A stretch of DNA of 64,000 nucleotides from Diplosphaera chodatii. Lineage: Eukaryota; Chlorophyta; Trebouxiophyceae; Prasiolales; Stichococcaceae. The stretch is taken from contig JAALGY010000038.1 of the NCBI GenBank assembly GCA_032358165.1, positions 1,860,001-1,924,000 of the forward strand. The letters run 5' to 3'. The position numbers and the translations under genes are program-made. The notes beneath the pieces were generated by a model. The model was not told the origin of the DNA and searched no databases. It worked only from the letters and a program-made list of their open reading frames with translations. Shown here in pieces: positions 13,101 to 24,690 of this stretch. Positions within the stretch are counted from its first letter, which is position 1. The number at the start of each line of letters is the position of its first letter.

Positions 13101-13266
13101 TGGCGCAGCAGCGCAGCAGCCCAAGTGCAAGGCTTTCTGGCTCTGCTGCACACAGGCGGCGCTGGCGGAGCTTCGAAACGTCAGTGAGCTGGGGAACATT
13201 GAGCGCAAGCTGGCCAGGCAGAAGGGCTGGCGACACAAGGGGAAGGTGGCGCAGGCTCGGCGGTAG
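10166..13266 (+). CDS. RluD/RluA-type pseudouridine synthase, organelle-targeted
   Basis: Isomerises uridine to pseudouridine in rRNA (or tRNA). Eleven exons join in phase: 10166-10321, 10424-10498, 10627-10821, 10920-10973, 11083-11218, 11345-11503, 11642-11709, 11848-11975, 12322-12528, 12779-12908, 13156-13266 (472 residues). Exon 1 begins MLSAFARRSLLSS, Arg/Ser/Ala-rich without acidic residues, which suggests a mitochondrial or plastid presequence. Exon 3 is an S4 RNA-binding domain (LDTYLSARLPDVSRSQLQHG). The catalytic domain has GVVHRLDKGTTG with the catalytic Asp (the usual SG is TG here), STGRTHQIRVHAQHIGHPL and FGDPDYGG. A Gln-Pro repeat of about five CAGCCG units interrupts the domain before the catalytic motif. 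The C-terminus is basic (WRHKGKVAQARR). Confidence 0.94.
11410..11438 (+). repeat. CAGCCG hexanucleotide repeat in coding exon
   Basis: About five perfect CAGCCG units inside exon 6 of the pseudouridine synthase encode alternating Gln-Pro. The unit length keeps frame, so copy-number change would alter the length of a linker, not truncate the protein. Confidence 0.9.
11725..11748 (+). repeat. GAT microsatellite in an intron
   Basis: Short run of GATGAT units within the intron after exon 7 of the pseudouridine synthase gene. It is simple sequence with no coding effect. Confidence 0.85.
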
Positions 13267-14968
13267 CTTTGCACCCTGCTGTCGTGCTCATCAGCAGGCC
13301 AGTGCCTTCGCTGACACGGCCAATTGATCCAATGGTACAACCCTATCATGCAGGTCCCAGTTGACATAAGGCTGCATGCACATCTGACCGCACGATGCAC
13401 GGTCCTCACCTCATAAACGGAGCAGCTGGCGATCAGCTACCCTCCGTCACACTTTTCGATCAGTAGCGTTACGCGAGATCGATCAGTGCTATCTGGTAGG
13501 CTATCACCTGACAGGCGGGTGTTAGAACCACACATCGCCACACGGGGCAGCGCCTTCGGCCCCCTGCACCCCCAACACACATACAGCTCCTAGCTGGGTG
13601 CCCACTGCAGAGCGTACAGGCAGTCAGGCAGACGTCAGGGAGCTGACAATCTCGTCAGAGAGCACTTGCGGCAGAGCACACCGCCGTTGGCACGGTTCTG
13701 TGCTGGCCGCTGACGCCGGCAACTGTAACAGGGTGCCCCTTCTTCGCACCAGGGCAGGCGCTGCAAGGCGTGGCCTGGGCCCGGGCCGAACGTGTGGCGG
13801 CTGCACCGTGAGCGATAGCGGGAGGCCGGCAGGCCCGCTGGATCGCCGCCTGCGCCTGCCGTTGTACAGGTAGCTGCGCACCCGCACAAGGAGCTCTAAG
13901 TTGGCAGTAGAGGCGCTGCCGCCGCACAACGCAATCTGACCTGGAGTACAGCACCATCTAGGTCCACTTCCGACTGTGCTCCATCTGCGGCAGCGTGCAT
14001 GGATTGGACCTGTGGAGTGCCAGGGTAAGGCGCGGAACGTGGCAGCATCCGCCTTGTACCGCGGCCTGACGGCCAGCGACCACCTCCGGGCATGTGCAAC
14101 CAGTAGGACTGACGCCAAGACGTGGTGCGTCTGCTTGCGTACGCAGCACCCGCAAGTCCGCTGCTTGTCGGTGTCGGGACAGCCTTCGCTGTCGGAATGC
14201 GTTTCATCACGAGAGCACCCGTGAACGGCCGTCTCGTCCACGTAAAGCTGTGGCTTATCGCCGTTCATCAGCCATTCGCACATGACGCCGTAGTCCGGCG
14301 ATGTCGCGGCGTAGTACTGAGATTGGCCACACGGGGTGTGAATGCCAGGCACACCACCCGCGCCCTCTGTTCTGGCGTGTTACCATGTTACTTGATCAAC
14401 TATCCGTTTGTGCGGCTCAATGCACGCTTCTGTTGAGCGACTGGACCGCTTTCGCCTTTGCGCTGACTTTTACATGCAGCGCGCATGACCACACCATTGG
14501 GCTGCGGTGCACTTGCACTACTGGCGCCAAGCTGCGTGCTCCATCGCTGCACTGACGCCGTGCGTGCTTATACAGGGGATCTGAAGCACTATCCATGGCA
14601 CGGCGGTAGCAGTGCAGAAAGGATGCACCACAGGAGTCACAGCCATCACCGCACGCCGACCTGGGTGACGCAGGTGTAGGCAGCCCGGCGGTGGCACCTT
14701 CCAATGCGGGGTAAGGCCCGCTCCTGCGCCATGTGCTCAGGTTCCAGATGCTTTGCATTGACTATGTTGCTGCTTAGCATGGATGTGGACGCTTGACGCT
14801 GCTTCATGTGCTGCTGAGTAGATAGGAGCTACTGCACTGCATGGACTCCCTGTCTAGTCACCAGCACATTGCCCAAACATGCATGATCAGCCGCTGGCAG
14901 ACTGGTGTCGGCACTCTTACAGCTGATGTACACTTGCAGGCCAGCGAGTAGCCCCACGACCAGCAGGA
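13267..14968. other. 1.7 kb without a confident gene
   Basis: Between the pseudouridine synthase and the first RWP-RK gene. It holds one long minus-strand open frame (13624-14352, listed separately) and several shorter ones on both strands, none with a family I recognise. The promoter of the RWP-RK gene should be in the right half. Confidence 0.5.
13624..14352 (-). CDS. Unassigned long open frame, possibly an exon or mobile-element remnant
   Basis: A 242-codon stop-free minus-strand frame. The first 40 codons, including YYAATSPDYGVMCEWL and DKPQLYVDETA, use the same G/C-rich third positions as real exons nearby, so at least part is probably coding. Farther along, a different minus-strand frame carries two Cys pairs about 15 residues apart (CYSC ... 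CRKC), which resembles a zinc-binding knuckle. Several frames are open across this G/C-rich stretch, so the exact exon structure cannot be fixed. YVDET recalls the first acidic residue of some DDE transposases, but that similarity is too short to rely on. Confidence 0.25.
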   Translation of the reverse strand: MPGIHTPCGQSQYYAATSPDYGVMCEWLMNGDKPQLYVDETAVHGCSRDETHSDSEGCPDTDKQRTCGCCVRKQTHHVLASVLLVAHARRWSLAVRPRYKADAATFRALPWHSTGPIHARCRRWSTVGSGPRWCCTPGQIALCGGSASTANLELLVRVRSYLYNGRRRRRSSGPAGLPLSLTVQPPHVRPGPRPRLAAPALVRRRGTLLQLPASAASTEPCQRRCALPQVLSDEIVSSLTSA

Positions 14969-17900
14969 ATGTACACACATGGCGAGGACAGCGACTCGTC
15001 TGCTGAAGAACCGGAAAGCGGCTCGGCATCCACCGCCGGCAACGACGGCGGCGACGATGGAAGCAACGGCGCCGTCGCCAGCCAGCGCGCCGGCAGGAGC
15101 GCAGGCAGCAGCGAGGGCGCGGCTGAGGAGGACCCGTCGTATGGTGAGGACCCGGGCAGCGGCGGCACCGTGGGCAGTCCCCAGGAGCTGAGCCTGGTGG
15201 ACATTCAGGTACCTCCGGCTGGACTGTGGGCGTACCACAGCAGCAGTGCTGCATCCAGTCCTTCTCATCATGCAATAGCTGCTGGGACTGTGTCATAACA
15301 GCACTGTTGTGGTGCCGCACCCATGCCTGTGGGCCACAACCCGACTGTGTCAGACGGCGCAGCAGCAAGCGTGCCCTGGACTTGACGAACTTTGCGCCAC
15401 TTACTCGTGCAGTCGTGCTTCAGTCTGGGCCTGCGGGAGGCCGCCAACAAGTTGGGGGTATGTGCAACTACGCTCAAGCGCCACTGTCGCAAGCACGGCA
15501 TCTCGAAGTGGCCCAACCGTGAGCTGAAGAAGTACCAAAGGGTGAGCAGATGTCTAGGGTGACCGTTGCGGCATGGTCGGGCTCTGCGTTGCATAACGAT
15601 CTTCACAGAACTGGACCATCCCTCAATACAGCAACACGACTCGTGTGAGATGCTGTGCATCTGAAAGTTGGCTTGCATCCGAAGCTTCGTGCGGGAATGC
15701 AGTACTCAACACCTGCTGTCCTTGCTAGGCAATGGCCGAGATCCAGCGACTGCGCAGCGATGCCGGCGCCACCCTGCCGCTGCCACCCGCAATGGCTGCT
15801 GTTGCTGCTGCGCCTGCAAGTGGCAGGAACACGCAGCAGCGCAGCCAACCAAGTGATCGCCCGCAGGTGTGCAAGGGGGATGACGAGCGTGCAATAGTAG
15901 CAGGAATGCGTGGCTTGTAGGCCTACCAGCCTGACAGCCCATGCAAGCAGTAACGATGGCTTGAGCGTCTGTGCTTGGCCGTCGCAGGTATCAGACGGCT
16001 CACCCGCGCGGGCAACGGCACCCCGCAACGCAGCCCCTGCTGCAAGGCGGCAGCGCACCAACAGGCGCCAGGCCAAGGGACCTCCTGCGGAGGCTGCGGC
16101 ACCGGCATCCCCAGCCAGCACCCGGACGCACAGCGACAGAACAGCGGGCCGTCGGCAGCCGCCGACCCCAGAGGTGCGTGTGAGCGCGCTGCTTTCGCCT
16201 GCAGAGAGCTAATAGCACCGCAAAAACATTGCCTGTCAGCCAGCTTACTGCTTACCATCATAGGTGCTGTGACATGGTCGAGCAGCTTGAACGTGGTGTC
16301 TATGTGAGGCGTCTGCTCATGCAGTATTCCGAAATGGCTGCAGATCAGTGATGCCCCCAGCATGCTTGGTGCGGCAGCAGCCTGGACTGCATCCGACTCA
16401 ACTACCCCGTCCCTGACCGCTGTCAAGACCGGACAGGCATGTCTGCATCAGTGGTGGACTGACCGCACCCTCCTGGCTGCCACTTGTCGCCGCTGTCGCC
16501 CGATGTGCGCTGCTCCGCCCATTAATGGCATCCGAGCATCAAGCAGGCCTGCACCGCTGTGCCTTTGCTACATGGACAGCTCAGAGGGTGCCGCCTCGTG
16601 GTGTCAGAGTTGGCCCTGCATGTTTTGCAGGTTGTGGAGGGTCAGCAGCAGCTTGTGACGCCGGGAGGGCAGCACAGCGTGACGCATCACGAGCCGCAGC
16701 AGTGGCCGCCGCCGCTGCTCCCAGGCCCCCTGGAGCACCCTGGTGGCAGCGGCTCAGGGGCCCACGGCGCTGCTGATGAGCACTTGCAGCTGCTGGGACT
16801 GCACCGCCAGCAGGCCGCGGTCGCCGTGCAGGTGTGCATGCTATGCACGCCTGCAGCAACATATGGATGTTCTGGTGGGTTAGGTCCTAAGCAAGCATGG
16901 CAATGCATGGCATGGAAGCGCTGCCATGCTGCTGCTGGTGATCTGCTTGTTGTGTACCCTGCAGCATGCTGCCCGGGCGCAGGGGCAGTGGTCCGGCATG
17001 CAGCTGGCGCAGGAGCTGGCGCAGTATCAGCAGGCACTGCCCCAGGGGGGCCTGGCTGCCGGCGGCGGCCTGTCCGCATGGCCGCCCGAGCTGCAGCCGG
17101 GGGCCCAGCCCCCCGCCGCCCAGCAGCCCCCGCCTACGGAGTCGCACCTGCAGCGGTGGCAGCGCGCAGCACAGGACCCGTTGCTGGGGCACCACGCCGA
17201 ACTTGGGGGCCAGCAGCCGCTGCACTGGTCGCTGAGCGGCGCCACGGCGGCACAGCAGCAGGCGCCGACGCAGCAGCCGGTGTCGCTGCAGCAGGGCTTG
17301 CAGGGGCTGCAGCAGCTGGCGGCATATAGCGGCTGGGAAAGCCAGGCCGACCAGCAGCTGCAGTCCCATCACCAGGGGCAAGCCCAGGACCTCATGCGGG
17401 CCATGGCAGACTTCACCAAGCAGCAGCGGCAGCAGCAGCTGGCGGATCTGGCGGCGGCGCAGGGGCCCCAGCAGTCTGGCGGCCCGCTGCTGCCGCACCG
17501 CGGCGGCCGCCAGCGCCCGCAGGAGCACCCGCCGCCGCAGGGCAACAGCCCCACGGCGGGCGCGCCGGGGCAGCACTGGAGGGCCTGGGCGGAGCTGGCG
17601 CAGGGGGCGGCGGGCTTGGACTCTGCCCTGGGTTCCGTCAGCGGCGCTCCGCAGGTGCTATAAGTACACGTCCGTCAAGCTGTATAGCGCCATAGTACAG
17701 GCTCTACAGGGCCAACGAAGCCAAGTCGCGATGCATGTCGAGCACCTTCACCACGTGGACGGCGGTAGCAGGAACGACTTTCCTTACGACTGCATCTTAC
17801 GGGTGTAGGCGTCGATGACGCCCGCCGGTGGCTGGATGGGGACATCTGGATCTGTGCTTCAGGGCCACCCCATCTACTGCCAAGCGGCGGCGGCGGCACC

Positions 17901-18593
17901 ACTGCACCTGCCCGCCAACAATGCCTTCCGTCCCTTTGAGGTGCTGATCCAATGCTCCGACGCTTCGACCTGGACCTGCCCAGGACTCCGGTGGTACGGC
18001 AACTATCTGAACCCCAGGCCTTCGACTGCCTGAGCGCCTCCATCACACTGCAGGCTGGACAGGAGGGGCTGGGCATGGGTGGCATCGGTGGCTCTGGTGC
18101 TACCGGAGCGGCAGGGCAGCCGGACACTTGGCTGTCGAGGAGGAGTGCGCCGGGGGAAGCTGGCGGCCTCTCGGCTGACGTGCCGTTCCAGCAGCCTGCG
18201 GGTCTGGTGAGCGCCGCCAAGTTGGGCATTAACGGGCCGGGCGTCTGCTTGTGTATCCGAGCGACCGACGTTTACGGCTGGTGATGCTGCAATTTGCAGG
18301 GCATCGGGCTGTCTGATCCTGGGTTTGGCTTGGGCGGTCAGACTTCCACCGAACTCCGGCATGCCGCAGGCAAGCTGCACATGAGCGCGTACAGAGGCCT
18401 GACGTGCTGCAATGCATGCAGTGTCATCGCTCGCATGTATGCCCGCGCTTGTGTAGCTTCAACGATGGACCAAGCCGACCGTGTTACGGCCCGTGCACGT
18501 GCAGGCTCCCTGGACGGGCTGCTGGCATCGTGGCAGCAGCTGCCGCAGGCGATAGCCTCACAAGACCCGGTGCCCGACAGCCCCGCCAGCTGA
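14969..18593 (+). CDS. RWP-RK domain transcription factor (RKD-like), copy A
   Basis: Nuclear DNA-binding regulator of the RWP-RK family (NIN-like/RKD/MID types act in nitrogen response or gamete programmes). Nine exons join in phase 0: 14969-15208, 15413-15541, 15729-15866, 15988-16173, 16631-16831, 16965-17654, 17863-17940, 18018-18206, 18300-18593 (about 714 residues). The N-terminus is acidic and Ser/Gly-rich. The RWP-RK helix-turn-helix spans the exon 1/2 junction: ELSLVDIQ, then SCFSLGLREAANKLGVCATT, LKRHCRKHGISKWPNRELKK. The core reads K-W-P-N-R-E instead of the usual R-W-P-x-R-K. A coiled-coil-like AMAEIQRLRSDAG follows, then a long Gln/Ala/Pro-rich tail of low complexity. No PB1 or GAF domain was seen, so it is closer to RKD than NIN-like types. 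The last two exon boundaries are less certain. Confidence 0.85.
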
Positions 18594-19965
18594 CCGCTGC
18601 AGCAGCAGGCAGCTGTGCATGCCCTCCGCGGGAGCAAACACATATGACATGCGGAAGCAATCATCAGAGGTTGCCGCCGTGTGAGAGAATCGCACAAGCA
18701 AGGTGCACTGTCAGCTTCACCAATATACGCTGTTGGACGGTACAAGGTGTCTGTCGGCAGCAGCATGGCGGGCTGCAATGCCCATCCATGACGGATATGA
18801 AGGGTGACACAACAACCCAGCTTGTGGCCTGCTGTGAGTTGGAAGATGTCCCATACGACCTATGAGAGGGGCTCGTCAGCCTCTCGATATGATTTTGTTT
18901 GAGAATCTGAAATGCTTGCCTTGACATGACGGTAACTGATCTGCTTGCAACGGCCATCTGTTGGCCATTTTTGCCGTCCCCACGTTCTGTGTGGGTGGGC
19001 GGCGGTCTCATCTGCTCTCTGTCTTCTTCGGTTTGATTGTGATCTGCACAACTGCTGCTGAGTGTTGTCGCGATGTTGTCGAGGTGATGTGATGGCCCTG
19101 ATTTGGACTGTTCCTTAAGTTTGTAGTGAGTCAGCTGCTGTTCACTTCGACGATGTGCTCAGATGTTGCCGCCAACAAACTCAGCCATGATCAACCTTGC
19201 AAACAGTTCACATTGCTGCACAGCCTCACTCAAGCACACTCCCAAAGCAGTCCAATGTCGCTGTAAACGCTAGAGCAGCATACGACCCGGTATAGATGGC
19301 CTCATCGTCACAGAAGTCTGCAGTGCTAACACAACACATCTCAGATGGTGGTGGACAGAATACCTTGCCGCCTCCAAACGCGGCATGGCAACCGCCTGCT
19401 TGTCCAAATCAGGGTCCTGAACCATGTACAGACCAATTGCTCGAATGTTGCTGTCGAACAGAGGATGAACTGCAGCTGGCTAGACGGCATACAACCTTCC
19501 TCAAGTCGTGCCAAACCTCCTCATCAGTCCCCAATACCCTATCACCCAGTAGCCAAGTGCAGTTGCTGTAAGACCATGATTATTGCGCGCGGTGCTCTTG
19601 ATGCCTTCCCCCTTGCGGTAATCCAGCCCCTCCGCTGATGGAGGCTCAGGAACAGCAAGGTCAGGCACTGCCCGGCCTGCAAGGTTTGGCAGGCATATGC
19701 GTCCCAGACCCACCGCAGCACACACCCGACACGACAGTGCGCTGTGATTTGTAAACCCCCCGCTTGCAGAGCTGATCCGTTCCAGTTGGGTCGTCTAGTG
19801 TGCACGATAGCACATGTGCTTGATTGTGAGCCCAACCATGCCGCTGTTGCCTGCCCACTGTTGGCCGGCCCCAAGCCGCTCAAGCGGCGCCGGCCAACAG
19901 TTGCTGATGAAGTGCTTGTCACTGTCCCAGAGCCCCTGCCGCTGCCGGATGCACTCTGCACATGT
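18594..19965. other. Convergent gap between the two RWP-RK genes
   Basis: About 1.4 kb separating the two stop codons. Only short open frames occur, so it is taken as 3' untranslated and intergenic DNA. Near its right end is a strong inverted repeat (19857-19901). Confidence 0.5.
19857..19901. repeat. 13-bp perfect inverted repeat (hairpin) downstream of RWP-RK copy B
   Basis: Arms ACTGTTGGCCGGC and GCCGGCCAACAGT are exact reverse complements, separated by 19 bases that contain a smaller GCCG/CGGC stem. The folded form would be very stable. It lies about 65 bases past the proposed minus-strand stop codon, so it would sit in the 3' untranslated region or the terminator region of copy B. Confidence 0.85.
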
Positions 19966-22900
19966 TCACCATAGCCCGTACCCTGGCCCAGCTGGCAAGC
20001 CAGCGTCATCCCCCAACTCGCCACCCTGCACGCCAATGCAGGTCAACATGTGGAACATCCGCTTATGTTGCTTGAAGCATTTCACTCGACGTGGTGCCCG
20101 TTGGAGCCACCAGGCGATCTTCACTCTTGGGTGCACTGTGTGTTCGTGCTGCAGTCAGTTGCTTTGTAGGCCCTGCAAAGGGTACTGGTACTCACCCCCG
20201 GGCTTGCAAATGCTGATGGCGCCGCCGCCTGCTGGTGGAGCGCCTGCCCTGTGTCAGGGTGGGCACTGCCACCATTGTCACGGGTGCTGTCTCGGTCGAT
20301 GGTGGCAGCAGCTGCAGCTGTGGAGGCTACTGCAGCACCAAGGCAGCTGCGGCTGCCGCACAGCTCAGCATGGTTACCAGCTCCACGGCCATTGCCGGCC
20401 CGGGTGACCCCAAAGTCGGAGGTGTCGTGATGTGGGCTGCCGCCGTCGTCGCTTGCTGCGACTGCATGGCTGCCGTTGCTTCCAAAGGGGTGCGGACTCG
20501 ACCGCCAGGACGCCAGCTGGCGAGCAATGTCGGAGCAGACGGCGCTCAGCTGCAAGCACAGAGGAGGCCAGTGCAGCCTCAAGGAGGCCAGTGCAGCACT
20601 TGGTGTCAATTTACACGTGCTTCACATTCTGGGTGTTTCATGGCAGCTTCATGGTCAGATTTGACATATACCTGCATGCCATGGTACCCGCTGCTGGTGT
20701 AGCCAGGTGCTCCGTATGCTGAGCTGCCAAGGCCGTCATTGCCGCCAGCAAAGCCGGGACCAACGCCGCCGAGGCTGCCAGCGATGGTGTTGGGGAACAC
20801 GGGGCTGCCTGATGCGCCGTCCTGGAGCGCCGATGCTGCTTTCAGTGCTGAGGCCTGAAGAGCTGTACTGGTGGTTGGCTTGGGGAAGCTGCCGTATCCA
20901 GCGGCGTGGTGGGATGTTGGGTGCTGGCTCGCCGTCAGGTGTGGAGTCGTTGTGTTGAGCAGGCCGAGCGGCTCGTCGTCAGGGTTGGCGGTGGCGGCCT
21001 GGGCGGCAGTGCTCCGGAAGGAGTGCGTGTGGGTGTTGGCTGCAACGCTGCGGGGTTGGTCCTCCACTTCTGCAGGCTGACGGCTGCCAGCGTAAGCAGG
21101 GTATATGCTGGTCTTGACACCCAGCGGGGCTGGGTTTTGGAGGCGGGCATAGTGTGAGGCGCCCAGCGTCTCGGTACAGAAAGCGGCCTCCTCGCCGGAA
21201 GAGGACGAGTGCTGTGGGCGCCGCCCGCGCGGCTGCAGCCCTGCTGAGGCGCCCGCCACTGGCAGCTCCGGCAGCGACAAGCTGCAAAAACATGGATTGG
21301 TGTCACAACTTGGTTTCTACAAAAACTCAACGAATGTGGTCTGCACCTCGGACGACTGACCCTGCATGCTGATACCCGTCGCCTATCAGGCACCCAGATC
21401 TTGGAAGCAGTGACAAAATCTGTCAATTTGCACTGCCATACGTAGGCGCACACCTGCTGGGCAGGTTGGTAGCATGGCGAGGTATGTGAGGAATGTAGGG
21501 GCCAGGGGACGGGTGTCGCATTGATGCGGTGACACATGCTGCGCCGCTGCCGCTGGGGTACGATGGGTGCCAGCTGCCATACTCGCTGTGGATTGAGCCT
21601 GCTAGATGTGACATGATGTACCTTACATGCTGCTGACAAACCTGCCACTCTGAACCTCAGGTGCGCAAAGGCATTCAGTACAGGATGCAGACCATGCAGA
21701 TGCTGCGCGTTGTACGATTGTAACATGGCAGTGCACATCACCTGTGGACAGGTGGGAGGGTGCAGTGCTGCCAATCGAGTAGGAATACGAGCGGCCAGTC
21801 AGGGTCAGCGGCGGCGGGTGTCGGCTCACCCTCGACGGCTGGAAGCCTGCACACCAAACGCTACATTCACATACCAGACGAGCAGATGGCGTGTTTGCGC
21901 TGCAAGTGTCCTGCCGCGCAGAACAGCGGTGTGAGCCATGTCACATGGTTACAGGTGTGCGTCAGTTTGCGTCTTTGGCACCACCAGCAGTGTGGTCAAT
22001 GGCGTGCAGGCTGCCGGTGCGTTGGTGGCAAGCTGCTGGGGCGTATGACGCGCGACCATCTCGACCCGCCATCCGGCTGAGGTGCCCCAGATCAGCACTG
22101 TGGCTTGCTGTGAGCTGGCTGCAATTTCCACAAGAATAGTAAAATATCACAGCATCTGTAGCAACACTGACCGCAGGCACCAACATCTCAAAGAGCCGGT
22201 GGAGCATGTACAGACCACAATGCCAGAGCAGGTGACTGGTAGCATTGTGAGACACTGCTCTCAGATAACGGTTCTTCAGTCGATCCACCTGTGATTGTTG
22301 CTGAGGCGCGGGGGGAGGTGGCGCAGGGAGCTTGCGTCATTGCTTTCGATGGGGCTCCAGCCCGGCTCTGCCTGCGCTGCCGCCGCTGCCAGCTGCCCAT
22401 ACCCATTGCCAGGGGGCGGATGCACAAGGTCGAGGGGCGCCGCCGGCGGCAGGTCAGTGTCTTGGTGCTCGCTCTCTGCACCTTCCTCCTGAAAGTAGTA
22501 TGCGGAGGCGAGATGTGAGGCGTAGCATGCCTCATCCGGGTGCGTGCCTGTGCCAGAAAGGTGTGTCAGCGTGAGCAGGAGGGCAATCACCACCAGCAAA
22601 ACATGTGCATGGATGCTGCATGCGCTGACAGTCTGCGCATGTGTGTGGATGCCCCCAAGCCATCTCGCATTGCGCGGTGGCTCACCAATGGCATCATCTG
22701 CCACGAGGCCAGATGAGGGGGAGAGCCCCTTGTGCGCAGCAGAGACCTGCATATGACAAGCAGTCGAGTGCATCAGCCCCTTCAGCAGCAACTGGGTGAC
22801 AGCACGTCGATGCATGCACCAACAGATTTGTGCCCGCCGGCCGTCAGCAGTAACACCCTGTGCTGAACGCCGGGCGCTGCCTACTGCTGACAAGCGCAAA

Positions 22901-24147
22901 CTCCACCTGCATAGATGAGGCCGAGGCCGGCGCACCTGGTCCACTGCGCGGCTCAGCTTGACCAGCTTGCGCTGCGGCCAGGCGGGGATGCCCTTGCGGC
23001 GGCACACCCGCTTCAGCGTGGAGGCGCACACACCCAGCCGCTGCGCCGCCTCCCCCAGGCTCAGGCGGAAGTGCGCCTGCGTGCACTTGCATGCATTCAC
23101 AACCAGCATGCTTGGTGCCGTGGCAGCACTGCAGCGTTCGGTCCCTGCAGCAGCGCCCGCACCGACGACGACACATTTGTGCACGCCGAGGACCCTTCGC
23201 AGATATTTTGTAGTCTCGACGGCCTCGCATGCCTGGCACATGAGCGCCCTACCCTTCGCCACCGCAACACGAGATCCAGACACATGCAGGCTGTCCTTGC
23301 TTCAGCGGTCCCTCACCCCGTGCAAAGCCAGCAGCTTGGGTGTGGTGCCACCGTGTAAGCTGGCACGCAACATGTACGAGACGAGCACAATCCTAATGCA
23401 CGAGGGGTGGTCAGCCTCTTTCGGGTGCTTTGCCGAGCATTTCTGACTTACGAACGAAGGACTGCTTCGTACCGGCGGATTATGCGGCGGCGAGCAGCAC
23501 TGCCCTGCTTTCGGTCCGAGAAGTGACGGACGGTCGTCAGTCATGCAATCTTCTCCGCGCCCGGGTACGCAGCTTGGAGAGCCTAGCGCACGCGATGCGG
23601 TCTGATCGTTTCACAAGTGATGCATGGCCGCAGCAGCACCATGTCGGGAGTGCAGAGTGCCTAGGGCGCCCCACGACAACCTTGCAACCTGGCCTGCGCT
23701 CATATTGGGATGTCCAATGAAGTCGAGACAGCACAAGCTAGCTCAGTCTCCCCTGATATGTTCGAATCAGCCACGCCACGCACGCTGCGGGCTGCTGCCC
23801 GGGAACTGGGGCCGTGAAAGGTCCCCATGACAACACCGGAGCCCATCTCCCCGCCGTCCAGCGTCAGCAGTCAGAGGCAGCACGCATCAGCATGAATAGA
23901 AGGCCTGACCTGCGCGTGATCGGGAGCATGGGCGAAGGCGCACCCTCAGATCCTCCAGCGTGATGTTCTTGCCATTCCCATTCTTTCTGGTCGTTTCCGT
24001 CTTGCGAGCACCTGCCCCCGGCCTCTTGGGCCTGCGCCTGCTGGGTGGCTCATCAGCGGCCTGCTGGGCGGGCGAGTTGCTGCCCCGTTCTGCGGCCGTG
24101 GCGGTCGTGGGCGAAGCTGTGAGGCTGCTGTCTGCCGGGTGCTGCAT
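19966..24147 (-). CDS. RWP-RK domain transcription factor (RKD-like), copy B
   Basis: Second RWP-RK regulator, facing copy A tail to tail. Ten exons join in phase: 24147-23944, 23076-22936, 22746-22686, 22547-22289, 22076-21985, 21846-21742, 21598-21454, 21281-20672, 20549-20196, 20025-19966 (about 676 residues). The N-terminus holds a basic patch (PPSRRRPKRPGAGARK) that may be a nuclear localisation signal. The domain spans exons 1-2: NITLEDLR, then AHFRLSLGEAAQRLGVCAST, LKRVCRRKGIPAWPQRKLVK. The core is A-W-P-Q-R-K, keeping W-P-x-R-K but not the first Arg. The rest is Ser/Ala/Gly/His-rich low-complexity sequence. An extra upstream exon is possible: a coding-like minus-strand stretch near 24330-24230 (RRLTFEAAADALVEIAHELS) did not fit in phase. 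Confidence 0.84.
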
Positions 24148-24690
24148 GCCGCCGAACCTAAACCAGCAGTGCTACAAGCATCGATCCCCAAACCAGATAA
24201 AGCACGCCTGGCCTGGTGTTGCAATGGCCCAGTTGCGTCCGATCCACTCAGCTCATGTGCGATCTCGACAAGGGCATCTGCTGCGGCCTCAAAAGTGAGG
24301 CGTCTGCGATTCTCTGTACAGCGGTAGGTGACAAATAACCTTCCTTCACGTTGGGCAAGACACGACGACGTTTGTACGAGAAGGATGCATGGCACACACG
24401 GTCTCCCCTGATTGTTACACCAATACATACTTGCCTTGCTTATGCCTGGTGCAGGGTGTTGTCTCACGCAATCTTGCTAAGGTGTATGCCGGTGTATGCC
24501 GAAGGCTTGTGCCCAAAAGCGGTGATATGCATTGCTAGCATCAGGTGCGTGTCCCGCTGCCCGACGTCAAATCTCAGCAACTTCATGCTTAATCCAGAGC
24601 ATGGATATGGCGAGCCGCCTGCCGCAGGTCCTCCTGGACTGAGGACCGTGCCATGTATCTGACGGCTGCTGAAGACAGCTGGTACCAGCC
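24148..24690. other. Upstream region of RWP-RK copy B
   Basis: Lies between the copy B start and the PRP17 stop. It includes the coding-like minus-strand stretch around 24330-24230 that may be an unplaced exon, plus a short direct repeat of GGTGTATGCC near 24480-24500. Otherwise nothing is recognised. Confidence 0.4.

Noticed and set aside
16887..17576. Long minus-strand frame rich in Leu, Arg and Gln
   Set aside because: Exact antisense shadow of the Gln/Ala-rich exon of RWP-RK copy A (16965-17654). Repetitive CAG/CTG sequence opens all frames.
20235..20702. Plus-strand frame rich in Ala, Cys and Ser
   Set aside because: Shadow of the low-complexity exons of RWP-RK copy B on the other strand.
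23760..23780. GTTCGAATC-like stretch resembling a tRNA T-loop
   Set aside because: No acceptor stem or anticodon arm can be built around it, so it is not a tRNA gene.
24230..24330. Coding-like stretch RRLTFEAAADALVEIAHELS as first exon of RWP-RK copy B
   Set aside because: None of the nearby donors gives the phase needed to join the next exon, so it was left unplaced.
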